This document shows positions 36,594-45,661 of a stretch of DNA of 64,000 bases, piece after piece. The stretch spans positions 1 to 64,000 of the forward strand of contig CALZJE010000019.1 of assembly GCA_945787715.1 (NCBI GenBank), given 5' to 3'. The position numbers were made by a program, and so were the translations under genes. Numbering within the stretch: position 1 is the stretch's first letter; each line of letters starts with the position of its first letter. The stretch comes from an uncultured Ectothiorhodospiraceae bacterium (GTDB lineage: Bacteria; Pseudomonadota; Gammaproteobacteria; S012-40). The notes below the pieces were generated by a model. It made no database searches. It saw only the letters and a list, made by a program, of their open reading frames with translations, and had not been told where the DNA came from.

Positions 36594-37313
36594 TTATTGG
36601 TCCTGATAATAGAAATTCGAGTTCTGTAAGTTACCCGACATACCTGAACGCATAGGTCTTGCTTCGCTAATATTAACAGACCTAGACATTTTTTCTTTAC
36701 ACTCCAGGTTAAAACGCTTTTCCGGTAATGTTTGATTGAGAAATGTTTGATCGACTTTGAGTTCAACGACAGTCTCATATGTTCCATCTTCCTGACCAGA
36801 TTCTGCTATTACGCGCGCACCTGTTAAATGCGTATCGAGATACACTCTGAATCGATCTTTCTCTACAACCATGTCACCAATTGTTGTTCCACCCCAGATT
36901 TGAAGACCAGAAACACGTTCAGCCAAACTTCGATAAGCGTCAATTTTTGCCGCACGCATGGCCATGAGTCGCCGTTGTGGATCGGGGTAAAATGCTTTAG
37001 GTGGAGCGCCGTAACCGGTCACCCTAATTTTAACTGCTTCAGCTTTTTTACCATTCGCTTTAAGATAGTGATCGTTGTTCATAATATCTTCTGAGCCACA
37101 TTCTAGATGAGATGACGTATTAGATACTGGTATTGGTACGGGGGCTTGCACCACAGGTAATGGTTGGCTTGGTTGAGCGGCAGGAGTAGTATTTCCTGAG
37201 CTAATTTGGGCTACCGTACTTTCATCACCTTCTGCTTCTACATGGGCACAAGCTGTAAATAGTGCTGTCGCAAAAGTGGCTGCAATTGCGTTCTTAAATG
37301 CGTTTTTATTCAT
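36594..37313 (-). CDS. flgP: Flagellar lipoprotein FlgP (LPP20 family)
   Basis: A 239-residue lipoprotein with lipobox LFTAC and Cys22, then a Gln/Pro-rich linker. The LPP20 domain (about 95-205) begins IRVTGYGAPPKAFYPDPQRR and continues with LMAMRAAKIDAYRSLAERVSG. Both are typical of FlgP. In Vibrio and Campylobacter FlgP forms outer basal disks or the H ring. FlgO, the third usual member, is not adjacent. The gene is upstream of flgT and divergent from the VWA-like gene. Confidence 0.85.
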   Translation of the reverse strand: MNKNAFKNAIAATFATALFTACAHVEAEGDESTVAQISSGNTTPAAQPSQPLPVVQAPVPIPVSNTSSHLECGSEDIMNNDHYLKANGKKAEAVKIRVTGYGAPPKAFYPDPQRRLMAMRAAKIDAYRSLAERVSGLQIWGGTTIGDMVVEKDRFRVYLDTHLTGARVIAESGQEDGTYETVVELKVDQTFLNQTLPEKRFNLECKEKMSRSVNISEARPMRSGMSGNLQNSNFYYQDQ

Positions 37314-37500
37314 AACAACTCCTGATGCAGAATAAATGGATTCTTTTCATCACAATGACGAATAAAGAAACGAGTTTGAATGTAGAAAGCAAATGCGGTG
37401 CCATTGTACGGGATCGTATTTTGCAATGCTTTACACAACATTGGATTTCGTGGCTAAGACATCAATAGTGATATGCACAAATTGAAGCAGGTTATTTATT

Positions 37501-38352
37501 ATGGATAAGATGAACTCTTTGAGAGTGTTGTTATGCGCACAGCTTATGTTCATATGTTTTGCTTTATCATTTCAACTTACGGCATCTGCTCAAGGTGAAA
37601 GTTGTTTCTCTGATATTTCTTATGTCACAGCCGAGAAACAAATTGCAAAACGTGCTTTATACATTCTGGTTGATGAAACGGTACCACTAAGTAAAGCGAT
37701 GGAACAGAAAATTACTTCACTGCTGTCAGGTTGGGGAAGAATGGGCGACAAAGTTAAAATTGCTAGATTTTCTGCCAGTTATCGTGGTTTATATCCAGAG
37801 CTAGTCTATGAAAAACATATTGAACAGAAACCAACTGATAACTATATGTTTAATTTGCGATATAAGGATAAAAAATTGGTCGCCAGTTGTCTTGAACGGC
37901 AACAGTTACAATTTAAAAAAAGTTTTTCTAAACAGCTTAAGGCATCACTTAAAGCAGTTAACCCGAAAATACCCAAGTCAGAGTTGATGGGTTCACTTAA
38001 ACTTTTGTCAAAGCAAATTATTCTAAAAGATAAAGCAAAAGAAAAAGTTGTCTTGCTAATTTCTGATGGATTAGAAAACAGTGAACTGACTTCCTTTTAT
38101 TCTGGGGGCAAACTTAGAAGTGTCAGTTCCCAGAAAGAAATATCCAAGCTTCGACGCAAGGGAATGATGGGTTACTGGAAAAATACCAGGGTCTATATGT
38201 ACGGCTTAGGATTGATGCCGGATAAAAAACAATATGCAAATCCAGGTCGGATAAATTCACTGAAGAAATTTTGGGAAAGATATTTTGTTGAAGGTGGCGG
38301 TCGTGTAAAGGCAATTGGGACGCCTGAGCTTTTACTAACGGCAATTGAATGA
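37501..38352 (+). CDS. Secreted VWA-like protein of unknown function
   Basis: A 283-residue protein with a signal peptide cleaved near residue 30 (LTASA-QG). ALYILVDETVPLS at about 52-64 and KVVLLISDGLENSEL at about 180-194 resemble the first strand with metal site and the fourth strand of a von Willebrand factor A fold. The first metal motif DxSxS appears as DETVPLS, so it is imperfect. No partner domain is seen. The gene is divergent from flgP, which makes an envelope or flagellum-related job conceivable but not shown. Codon use looks like its neighbours. Confidence 0.7.
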   Translation: MDKMNSLRVLLCAQLMFICFALSFQLTASAQGESCFSDISYVTAEKQIAKRALYILVDETVPLSKAMEQKITSLLSGWGRMGDKVKIARFSASYRGLYPELVYEKHIEQKPTDNYMFNLRYKDKKLVASCLERQQLQFKKSFSKQLKASLKAVNPKIPKSELMGSLKLLSKQIILKDKAKEKVVLLISDGLENSELTSFYSGGKLRSVSSQKEISKLRRKGMMGYWKNTRVYMYGLGLMPDKKQYANPGRINSLKKFWERYFVEGGGRVKAIGTPELLLTAIE

Positions 38353-38444
38353 ATCGCCTAAGAATTGACCTGGCTTCATATCCCAGCATAATCTAAAAAC
38401 GTACTTAACGTGTTCGAGTGGCTATTTTTTGATAAGATAGCGGC

Positions 38445-40631
38445 ATGGACGTTACTCATATACTTGAATCTCTAAATGACCCACAACGGCAAGCGGTAAC
38501 CGCTGCAGACAACAATGTTCTTGTTCTTGCCGGTGCTGGAAGTGGTAAAACTCGCGTGCTTGTACACCGGATTGTTTGGGCTGTACAAATGATGGGGATG
38601 TCTCCCTATTCTGTGCTTGCTGTTACCTTTACCAACAAAGCCGCTGCAGAAATGAAAGCCAGAATCGAAACGCTTTTGCAGATTCCTGTTGGTGGTATGT
38701 GGGTGGGTACTTTTCATGGTCTGGCGCATCGTATATTACGTGCTCACCATAGCGAAGCTGGATTGCCGAAAAACTTTCAAATTCTCGACTCAGATGATCA
38801 ACTGCGCATTATCAAAAGGATTTTACGAGATTATCAAATTGATGAGAGTAAATGGCCCGCCAAACAAGCACAATGGTATATCAATAATAAAAAAGATGAG
38901 GGGATGCGTGCTCAAAACTTGGATGCTGGCGGTGATTTTAATGAGCAAATGTGGATTAAAATTTATCAAAACTATGAACAGGTTTGTAACCAAAGTGGAC
39001 TGGTAGATTTTGCAGAGATATTACTACGCGCGCATGAAATTTGGTTGAAAAAACCCGATCTTTTAGCGCACTATCGCCGTCGTTTTCGTCATGTGCTAGT
39101 TGATGAATTTCAAGATACCAACACCATTCAATATGCCTGGTTACGATTGCTGACTGGTGGGCAAAATAAAATATTTGCAGTAGGGGATGATGATCAATCG
39201 ATTTACGGTTGGCGAGGCGCGAAAGTTGAGAATATCACCAATCTTGAAAAGGACTATCCCGGTCTGGAAATTATCCGCCTGGAACAAAATTACCGTTCAA
39301 CCGGCAATATTTTAAATGCGGCAAACGCATTAATTGAAAAAAATCCGAATCGAATGGGTAAAAAACTCTGGACCGCTGGTGAAGATGGCGAGCCAATTAA
39401 GTTTTATACTGCATATAATGAACATGATGAAGCTCGGTTTGTGGTCGGAGTTGTTCAACAGTGGGTTCAGGATGGCAATCGGCGTCAGGATTGTGTGATT
39501 CTCTATCGCTCCAATGCGCAGTCTCGCGTGCTGGAGGAAGCGCTTATGATGGAGAGTATGCCCTATCGAATTTATGGTGGAATGCGCTTTTTTGATCGCG
39601 CGGAAATTAAGGATGCATTAGCTTATTTGCGAGTTATTTCTAGCCAGCTGGATGATGCAGCGCTCGACAGAATTATTAACACACCACCTCGCGGTATTGG
39701 TGAAAAAACACTGCAATCTATTCGGGCTATTGCCTTAAAAGAGAACATTTCTTATTGGGATGCGTTGGTTTTTATTATTGAGACTGAAGCTGTGCCGGCT
39801 CGTGCACTTAAAGCCTTGAAAAAATTCCATGAGTTAATATCTGAGTTGATTGTTGTTGCTGATGATTCAGCGCTTGATGAGTTATTGGTTACTGTCATTC
39901 AACAATCCGGTTTGGTGGAATATTTTCAAAAAGAGAAAGGCGAAAAAGGCAAGTCACGTGTAGAAAACTTGCAGGAGCTAGTGGGTGCTGTCAAAGAGTT
40001 CGAATCGGATGACGAGCCAACTGATTTTGATGATCCTGCTTTACAAGACCTGGATCCTTTGTCCGTTTTTCTTGCGTATACTGCATTGGAGTCAGGTGAT
40101 AGTCAGGTAGATCCTGATGACGACTATGTGCAGTTAATGACACTTCATTCAGCAAAAGGTCTTGAGTTTCCACTTGTTGCAATTGTCGGAATGGAAGAAG
40201 GTTTGTTTCCCAGTGAGCGCTCCACATACGAGCCTTCTAAGCTGGCAGAAGAACGGCGTCTCTGTTATGTGGGTATGACTCGAGCCAAAAAACAGCTATT
40301 TCTGACAGCAGCAGAACATCGCCGATTGTATGGCCGGGAAAGCTACCCCACTGTTTCCCGTTTTGTGCACGAGTTGCCGGGCGATATTGTTGTCGACGTT
40401 CGACCCAGAGCAATGGTTTCTCGCCCCTTAACAGCATCTTCTTCTGGTTTTAAGCAGAGTAGTTCATCACAGCCTTTTCAAATAGGTCAGAGTGTTAATC
40501 ATGATAAATTTGGTGAGGGCGTAATCTTGAGTTATGAGGGAGATGGGAGCCACGCCCGCGTTCAGGTGAATTTTTATCAAGTGGGGATGAAGTGGTTAGT
40601 GTTAGCGTATGCAAATTTATCGCAGGCTTAA
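38445..40631 (+). CDS. uvrD: DNA helicase II UvrD
   Basis: A 728-residue SF1A helicase. Motifs in order: LNDPQRQAV (Q motif), LAGAGSGKTRVLVHRI (I), AVTFTNKAAAEMKARI (Ia), VDEFQDTNTIQYAWL (II), VGDDDQSIYGWRGA (III), LEQNYRSTGNILNAAN (IV), LMTLHSAKGLEFPLV (V) and YVGMTRAKKQL (VI). The C-terminal Tudor-like region ends with HDKFGEGVILSYEGDG. The length matches UvrD rather than Rep. It unwinds DNA in nucleotide-excision and mismatch repair. It sits alone between the VWA-like gene and a convergent DUF5610-like gene. Confidence 0.95.
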   Translation: MDVTHILESLNDPQRQAVTAADNNVLVLAGAGSGKTRVLVHRIVWAVQMMGMSPYSVLAVTFTNKAAAEMKARIETLLQIPVGGMWVGTFHGLAHRILRAHHSEAGLPKNFQILDSDDQLRIIKRILRDYQIDESKWPAKQAQWYINNKKDEGMRAQNLDAGGDFNEQMWIKIYQNYEQVCNQSGLVDFAEILLRAHEIWLKKPDLLAHYRRRFRHVLVDEFQDTNTIQYAWLRLLTGGQNKIFAVGDDDQSIYGWRGAKVENITNLEKDYPGLEIIRLEQNYRSTGNILNAANALIEKNPNRMGKKLWTAGEDGEPIKFYTAYNEHDEARFVVGVVQQWVQDGNRRQDCVILYRSNAQSRVLEEALMMESMPYRIYGGMRFFDRAEIKDALAYLRVISSQLDDAALDRIINTPPRGIGEKTLQSIRAIALKENISYWDALVFIIETEAVPARALKALKKFHELISELIVVADDSALDELLVTVIQQSGLVEYFQKEKGEKGKSRVENLQELVGAVKEFESDDEPTDFDDPALQDLDPLSVFLAYTALESGDSQVDPDDDYVQLMTLHSAKGLEFPLVAIVGMEEGLFPSERSTYEPSKLAEERRLCYVGMTRAKKQLFLTAAEHRRLYGRESYPTVSRFVHELPGDIVVDVRPRAMVSRPLTASSSGFKQSSSSQPFQIGQSVNHDKFGEGVILSYEGDGSHARVQVNFYQVGMKWLVLAYANLSQA

Positions 40632-40673
40632 TACCCGGTCCATTAGGCATTGATACGGTAATGGGTCTCTACT

Positions 40674-41834
40674 TCAGGCTACCTCATCAAGAGTGAATTT
40701 GAAGTCAATTCCTTGCTGCTGATCGTTTTCTGGACGATCTAATTCTAGTTGCTCATAAAAGCGATTAAAAATCTCGCGTATTTTATTAATAGGATCCTTC
40801 AGCGCAATGTCATGTGTTGCTAGCGATAATATATCCTTTACACTGCCAAATGCCGAGGATGAAGCGATATTGTCTTGATGTATTGTATTCGGGCGTGTGT
40901 CGATGCTTTTGGTTCTTTCATAAAGATCTATTGCTCTATATTGTTCGCTGGTTTGGATGTTGAATTCAAACGCTTTCAAGGTATCGCCTTCCAACTTCAA
41001 ATTATGTGCGAGCTGAAGCGCAGCATTGACATTGCCTTTCTCATATTGCAAAGTCGTCTTGGAAATTTGTTCGATTAACATGTTTATCGAATTCACCTCT
41101 TCTTCGTCAAGATCTCCTATGACTGAGTAGCTTAAGCTACTATTTTTTTCCATGTACGAAGAGTCAAATTGCCCATTCCCGTCACTGTTGCTATATGTCG
41201 AAGACCTATTTTCCGCTGCAAGGCTTTTAGCGATATCAATGGTGACGATGTCTCCATCAGCTGTTTCAATTTGGATATTAAGTTCGGATTTTGATTGATA
41301 TTGAGAAAAGCTTGAACTACTAATAGTCTCGTTGCCACGATTATTCAGCGAATTGATAAAGCTGGTTACGTCATTAAATATTTTCTCAAACTCAGAAGCT
41401 ATTTCTGGAGTTAATGCATTTACATTGTTCAGAGTACTTGTTGTTTCATCGATAGCACTGTGAAGGATGTTAGATAATTTATTTATGGAAGCGCTAGGTG
41501 CTTCCGGATTCTCTGATTTTTGATTGAATTTATTTAAACTCGTAATAATATTATTTGCTGTATCTCGGGGCGATGCATTATTTACGAAGTTTTGATTTTG
41601 GTTATTAATATTAGGAAGTGAGGTAGCGTCTAGTTTTTTCAATAGTCGACTAACAAGGAAATCCCTAGCTTGTTGTGGTTTTAGCTCGTTTAAGAACAGT
41701 GGTTCAGGTTTTTGAACAATGTTATCTAAAGATGTTCTATTTGTTTGATGGGAGGAGACATGTCTATCTTGATGTGTTTTTGCGCTAGCATCACTAGTTT
41801 TGCTTCTTAAGTAATCGAGTTGCATTTCATTCAC
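40674..41834 (-). CDS. DUF5610-like protein of unknown function
   Basis: A 386-residue, polar protein rich in Asn and Ser without signal peptide or membrane segment. The segment LKPQQARDFLVSRLLKKLDA (about 52-71) and a helical stretch near 345-375 with INKIREIFNRFYEQLEL resemble the DUF5610 group that I recall from gammaproteobacteria; confidence in that family name is modest. There are no catalytic motifs. Low-complexity Asn/Ser regions (about 75-185) look disordered. A role in motility or secretion would fit the neighbourhood but nothing in the sequence proves it. It is convergent with uvrD. Confidence 0.65.
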   Translation of the reverse strand: MNEMQLDYLRSKTSDASAKTHQDRHVSSHQTNRTSLDNIVQKPEPLFLNELKPQQARDFLVSRLLKKLDATSLPNINNQNQNFVNNASPRDTANNIITSLNKFNQKSENPEAPSASINKLSNILHSAIDETTSTLNNVNALTPEIASEFEKIFNDVTSFINSLNNRGNETISSSSFSQYQSKSELNIQIETADGDIVTIDIAKSLAAENRSSTYSNSDGNGQFDSSYMEKNSSLSYSVIGDLDEEEVNSINMLIEQISKTTLQYEKGNVNAALQLAHNLKLEGDTLKAFEFNIQTSEQYRAIDLYERTKSIDTRPNTIHQDNIASSSAFGSVKDILSLATHDIALKDPINKIREIFNRFYEQLELDRPENDQQQGIDFKFTLDEVA

Positions 41835-42030
41835 CCATTTTCGCCACGAATTTACCCAAAAACCCTAAAACATTCCTATCTATCTCGATATACGGCACAG
41901 TTGTTTAGAACTTTAGTTTTTTGAAAAAATAATAAAATAGTGAAAAAATGGATTTCAGGATTAAATGGATATAGATCTCATGTCATCAAATTAAGTTATC
42001 CCGTTCAAAAAGAGGGTGAAGCTGATGTGT

Positions 42031-42453
42031 TTAGTGATTGGTCTGTGTTAAGGAGAGGTATTCATGAACAACAGCTAATAGCTCTTCTTTTGTAAAAGGC
42101 TTAGTTAGATATTGATCAGACCCTGCTATACGACCGCGAGCTTTATCAAATAGACCATCTTTACTAGACAGCATAACGACAGGTGTGTTTTTGAAATTGT
42201 CGTTGTTTTTGATTAATGCACAGGTCTGATAGCCATCGAGACGAGGCATCATTATATCGAGAAAGATGATGTCGGGTTGATGATCAACGGTTTCTGCCAG
42301 TGCTGAAAAGCCGTCGACAGCAGTGAAAACTTGATAACCCGCTTTGGTTAATAGTGCTTCTGTTTTTTTTCTAATGGTTTTACTGTCATCGACAACCATA
42401 ACTTTTAGTTTGGCTGCTTTATCAAGTGCTCCAGACGCTTCATTCACTTTCAC
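42031..42453 (-). CDS. pilG: Single-domain response regulator, PilG-like
   Basis: A 140-residue CheY-like receiver with no output domain. Phosphorylation site Asp66 lies in IIFLDIMMPRLDGYQTC, the acidic pocket is Asp22-Asp23 in VMVVDDSKTI, and Lys118 is in YLTKPFTKEEL. A 15-residue N-terminal extension precedes the receiver. In Pseudomonas the twitching regulator pilG stands next to gshB in opposite orientation, exactly as here, so PilG is the best name. The rest of the Pil-Chp cluster (pilH, pilI, pilJ, chpA) is not adjacent. A pilT gene occurs 9 kb away. Confidence 0.78.
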   Translation of the reverse strand: MKVNEASGALDKAAKLKVMVVDDSKTIRKKTEALLTKAGYQVFTAVDGFSALAETVDHQPDIIFLDIMMPRLDGYQTCALIKNNDNFKNTPVVMLSSKDGLFDKARGRIAGSDQYLTKPFTKEELLAVVHEYLSLTQTNH

Positions 42454-42753
42454 GTTAGTTGTATCCCCTTTGGATTTAAAATACGTTCTTATTTATATAT
42501 ACGGCTCAAGTATACTGAAATTTAAATTCGGAAATATATGACTGCTTTCATACGCTTGCATTAATCGGGTTGCTATGTAAGCTGCTGAACTGTGGGATAT
42601 TAATTTAGGTTAAAGAATGTTCCGCCTGAAAATATTTATAACGTAATTTCGAAGATTACTTTTTACGCAACATCATGTTCCTGTAATCTTTACATCATTA
42701 AATTGACAGTCAGGTTACAATTAAACTTTCTTCGTAAAGTGAATAGATAGCTT
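42454..42753. other. Divergent intergenic region pilG / gshB
   Basis: No gene is visible. It must contain promoters for the leftward response regulator and the rightward gshB operon. TTGACA at 42703-42708 is a consensus -35, but no matching -10 stands at 16-18 bases, so I do not call it a promoter. A short GTAAT/ATTAC hairpin occurs around 42643-42660. Nothing else stands out. Confidence 0.4.
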
Positions 42754-43710
42754 ATGAAAAATATTAGTCTCGGTGTGGTGATGGATCCCATAGCGAATAT
42801 AAAGCCATATAAAGACAGTACGTTTGCCATGTTGCTTGCTGCACAGGAACGTGGATGGCCAATATTTTATTTTGAGCAGGGTGATTTGTTCATAAAAGAT
42901 GGTGTAGCTTGGGGTAAATGGAGACGACTCGATCTTGTTGATAACAATGAGAATTGGTTTAGCTTTTCCGAGGAAGGGGTGTCTCCGATTAACGAAATTG
43001 TCAATGTTGTATTAATGCGAAAAGATCCGCCATTTGACATGGAGTATATTTACAGCACTTACATTCTAGAAATGGCTGAGCAACTTGGTGTGCTTATGGT
43101 TAATAAGCCGCAAAGCTTACGCGACGCAAATGAAAAATTGTTTACTACTCAGTTTAGCCAATGCTGTACAACGACGTTAGTGAGTCGTTCAATGGATGAC
43201 CTGCGTGCATTTGTCGTAGAGCATAAGGATGTAATATTCAAACCATTGGATCAAATGGGCGGTGCGTCAATTTATCGTGTTCAGCCAGATGATCAAAATA
43301 TTTCCGTTATCTTAGAGAATCTTACTGCTATGGGCTTGCGGTGCACGATGGCTCAAAAGTTTATTCCGGAAATCTCCCAAGGCGATAAAAGAATTCTAAT
43401 GGTCGATGGGGAAGTCGTACCTTATGCGCTCGCACGTATTCCCAAAGATGGTGAAACTCGCGGTAATTTGGCCGCTGGTGGTCGAGCTGAAGGTATTCCT
43501 TTGACCGATCGAGATTTTTGGATTTGCCAGCAGGTTTCTCAAACGTTAAAAGATAAAGGGCTGATTTTTGTTGGTTTGGATGTGATTGGTGATTATTTGA
43601 CAGAAATCAATGTGACAAGTCCCACCTGTATTCGAGAGCTTGATGAGATATATGGTTTGGATATCGCTGGTCAATTAATGGACGCAATTGAGGCTCGGTT
43701 GGCAAATTAA
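42754..43710 (+). CDS. gshB: Glutathione synthetase GshB
   Basis: A 318-residue ATP-grasp enzyme joining gamma-glutamylcysteine and glycine. Motifs: LGVVMDPIANIKPYKDST at the N-terminus, VLMRKDPPFDMEYIYSTYIL, NKPQSLRDANEKLF, VIFKPLDQMGGASIYRV, EISQGDKRILMVDGEVVPYA, and LTEINVTSPTCIREL. Length and motif order are those of the Gram-negative enzyme. It leads a run of five genes; its stop codon shares one base with the apbE start, so they are translationally coupled. Confidence 0.96.
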   Translation: MKNISLGVVMDPIANIKPYKDSTFAMLLAAQERGWPIFYFEQGDLFIKDGVAWGKWRRLDLVDNNENWFSFSEEGVSPINEIVNVVLMRKDPPFDMEYIYSTYILEMAEQLGVLMVNKPQSLRDANEKLFTTQFSQCCTTTLVSRSMDDLRAFVVEHKDVIFKPLDQMGGASIYRVQPDDQNISVILENLTAMGLRCTMAQKFIPEISQGDKRILMVDGEVVPYALARIPKDGETRGNLAAGGRAEGIPLTDRDFWICQQVSQTLKDKGLIFVGLDVIGDYLTEINVTSPTCIRELDEIYGLDIAGQLMDAIEARLAN

Positions 43711-44771
43711 TGTCTAGATTTTTCTTTGTTGTGATTATTGCAGTCTGTCTATTTACTGCCTGTTCAAATAATACTGAAGAACCTCAAGGGCCGCTGTTTG
43801 AAGAACAGATGTTCGTTTTGGGGACTATTGTTAACGTTACGATCTACGGTGAAAGTGAGGAAAAATCACAAAAAGTCTTTCACGATTTATTAACCGATTT
43901 TAAATATATGCAAGCCGCTTGGAATCCTTGGAAGAAGGGTTCATTAGCACGTGTTAATAAATTACTTGCTGAGTCGGATGAACCATTTGCTGTAGGTCCT
44001 GCCGTCAAAAAGCTCATTGAGCAATCATCAGTACTGTCAGAGAAGAGTGAGGGATTGTTTAATCCAGCAATTGGTGGACTCGTTAAATTGTGGGGATTTC
44101 ATGAGGATGAAATGCCGCGGGGACCACCCCCCGCGAAAGAAAAGATTGAAAGTTGGCTTTTGCAAAAAGATAGCATGAATAATTTGCGCTTGGACAACTT
44201 GATGTTATCCACCACGAATAAAAATTTGAAACTTGATTTTGGTGCGTTCGCAAAAGGTTATGGTGTGGATAGAGCCATAGAGCATCTTAAAAGCCAAGGT
44301 GTTGATCATGCAATTGTTAATGCAGGCGGGGATCTTCGTGCCATTGGCAGTAAAGGCAATAAGCCTTGGGTAATTGGTATTCGTCATCCAAGAGGGGATA
44401 GTGTTATAGCTTCACTCAAAGTAAAAGGCGACGAAAGTGTATTTAGCTCTGGTGATTATGAGCGCTATTACGAGTATCAAGGCGGTCGTTATCATCATAT
44501 TCTTGATCCTAGAACAGGATACCCGGCGAGTGAAATGACCTCTGTCACGGTGGTGCATAAAAGTGCAGCAATCGCAGATGCTGCAGCAACTGCATTGTTT
44601 ATTGCGGGGCCAAGTGAATGGGAGCGTATTGCAAACAAACTTGGTGTAGATCACGCGATGTTAATTGACAAAGCAGGAACGGTATATTTGACGCCAAAAA
44701 TGGCGCAACGAATCGAGTTTCTTGATAGAGATCAATTGACGATTGTTCAATCTTCGAAATTCAGTCAATGA
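43710..44771 (+). CDS. apbE: FAD:protein FMN transferase ApbE
   Basis: A 353-residue lipoprotein with lipobox LFTAC and Cys18. ApbE motifs: EQMFVLGTIVNVTIYG, SEGLFNPAIGGLVKLWGF, LKLDFGAFAKGYGVDRAIEH, AIVNAGGDLRAIG, and HHILDPRTGYPAS with the metal-binding Asp and Thr region. It attaches FMN to Thr in target proteins on the periplasmic side. No obvious FMN-binding target (RnfG, NqrC, NosR type) is encoded next to it. Downstream NusG-II and Gx genes suggest a redox or flavin function. It overlaps the next gene by 4 bases. Confidence 0.94.
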   Translation: MSRFFFVVIIAVCLFTACSNNTEEPQGPLFEEQMFVLGTIVNVTIYGESEEKSQKVFHDLLTDFKYMQAAWNPWKKGSLARVNKLLAESDEPFAVGPAVKKLIEQSSVLSEKSEGLFNPAIGGLVKLWGFHEDEMPRGPPPAKEKIESWLLQKDSMNNLRLDNLMLSTTNKNLKLDFGAFAKGYGVDRAIEHLKSQGVDHAIVNAGGDLRAIGSKGNKPWVIGIRHPRGDSVIASLKVKGDESVFSSGDYERYYEYQGGRYHHILDPRTGYPASEMTSVTVVHKSAAIADAAATALFIAGPSEWERIANKLGVDHAMLIDKAGTVYLTPKMAQRIEFLDRDQLTIVQSSKFSQ

Positions 44772-45136
44772 TTGAGACTACTCGGACAGACAAACTTATT
44801 CTGTTTGGAAGTGTTTTATTTGTTTTATTTCTATACTATTTTTTCTGGGTAGGGAGTAGCGAAGCTAAACAGGTTGAAATTTTTGTCAATGGTGAAAAGC
44901 GATATGTGTATAATCTTGCAGAAAATAATACAGTTCATGTGGACGGAAAAATAGGCGAAAGCCTAATTGAGATAAGCGATAATAAAGTGAGATTCAGCCA
45001 TTCCCCTTGTAGTAGCCAGTTTTGTGTAAGAAGTGGTTGGCATGAGCATTCAGGTGGATTTTCTGCATGTTTGCCGAATGGCGTGAGTTTGCATCTCACT
45101 GGTGCAGAAAAGATATACGACGCGATAAATTTTTAG
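44768..45136 (+). CDS. NusG domain II-containing membrane protein
   Basis: A 122-residue protein with an N-terminal transmembrane helix (about 10-27) and a small beta domain facing the periplasm. It has VEIFVNGEKRYVYNLAE and the cysteine block FSHSPCSSQFCVRSGWHEHS followed by ACLPNGVSL. Three cysteines at C-x4-C and a later C are typical of NusG_II proteins found beside ApbE and Gx genes. The name refers to a fold and not to transcription. Function is unknown; the conserved cysteines suggest redox or metal chemistry. It lies between apbE and the Gx gene, overlapping the former. Confidence 0.85.
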   Translation: MIETTRTDKLILFGSVLFVLFLYYFFWVGSSEAKQVEIFVNGEKRYVYNLAENNTVHVDGKIGESLIEISDNKVRFSHSPCSSQFCVRSGWHEHSGGFSACLPNGVSLHLTGAEKIYDAINF

Positions 45137-45143
45137 AGTTAAT

Positions 45144-45653
45144 ATGCAACTTCGCATTACTCCAACAATCGAAGATCATAGGGTCGCAAAACTTGCAGCA
45201 TTGGCGATAGGTATACACGTGCTAGAAAGCATACTGCCTAGCCCTATCCCTGGAGTAAAGCCGGGATTGGCAAATATAGTCACGTTGATTGTATTTTTGC
45301 TTTATGGATTAAATTCAGCGGTATGGGTTTCATTATTGCGGGTGCTTGTTGGTAGTTTGATCATAGGTACGTTTTTATCCCCAACATTTGTTTTAAGTTT
45401 AAGTGGTGCGATTGCAAGTATTGGTGTGCTGCTTATCATCTCGAAACTTGAGCGACTGGAAATCAGTGCAATAGGGATTGCTACGTTAATGGCGCTAGTT
45501 CATGTAATGTCGCAATTTATTGTTGTTTATGTGTTTTTTATCCCACACAATGCAGTTTTTAGTATATTGCCGATTATGATGACGGCTGCATTAATATTTG
45601 GATTTTTTAATGGGATTTTGGCGCAAAAGATTACTGAAAGAATAAGACTCTAA
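45144..45653 (+). CDS. Gx transporter family protein (HepS1-like)
   Basis: A 169-residue membrane protein with about five hydrophobic helices. LAALAIGIHVLESILPSP followed by GVKPGLANIVTLIVFLLYG is the signature of the Gx or heptaprenyl-diphosphate-synthase-component-I-like family, an ECF S-component-like fold. KPGLANI is diagnostic. Substrate is unknown; with ApbE and NusG-II it recurs as a module in other proteobacteria. It follows the NusG-II gene by 7 bases and precedes the TonB gene by 8, so it belongs to the same operon. Confidence 0.85.
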   Translation: MQLRITPTIEDHRVAKLAALAIGIHVLESILPSPIPGVKPGLANIVTLIVFLLYGLNSAVWVSLLRVLVGSLIIGTFLSPTFVLSLSGAIASIGVLLIISKLERLEISAIGIATLMALVHVMSQFIVVYVFFIPHNAVFSILPIMMTAALIFGFFNGILAQKITERIRL

Positions 45654-45661
45654 GAATATTA

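Noticed and set aside
42703-42731. gshB promoter based on TTGACA
   Set aside because: The -35 is perfect but no acceptable -10 lies 16-18 bases downstream.
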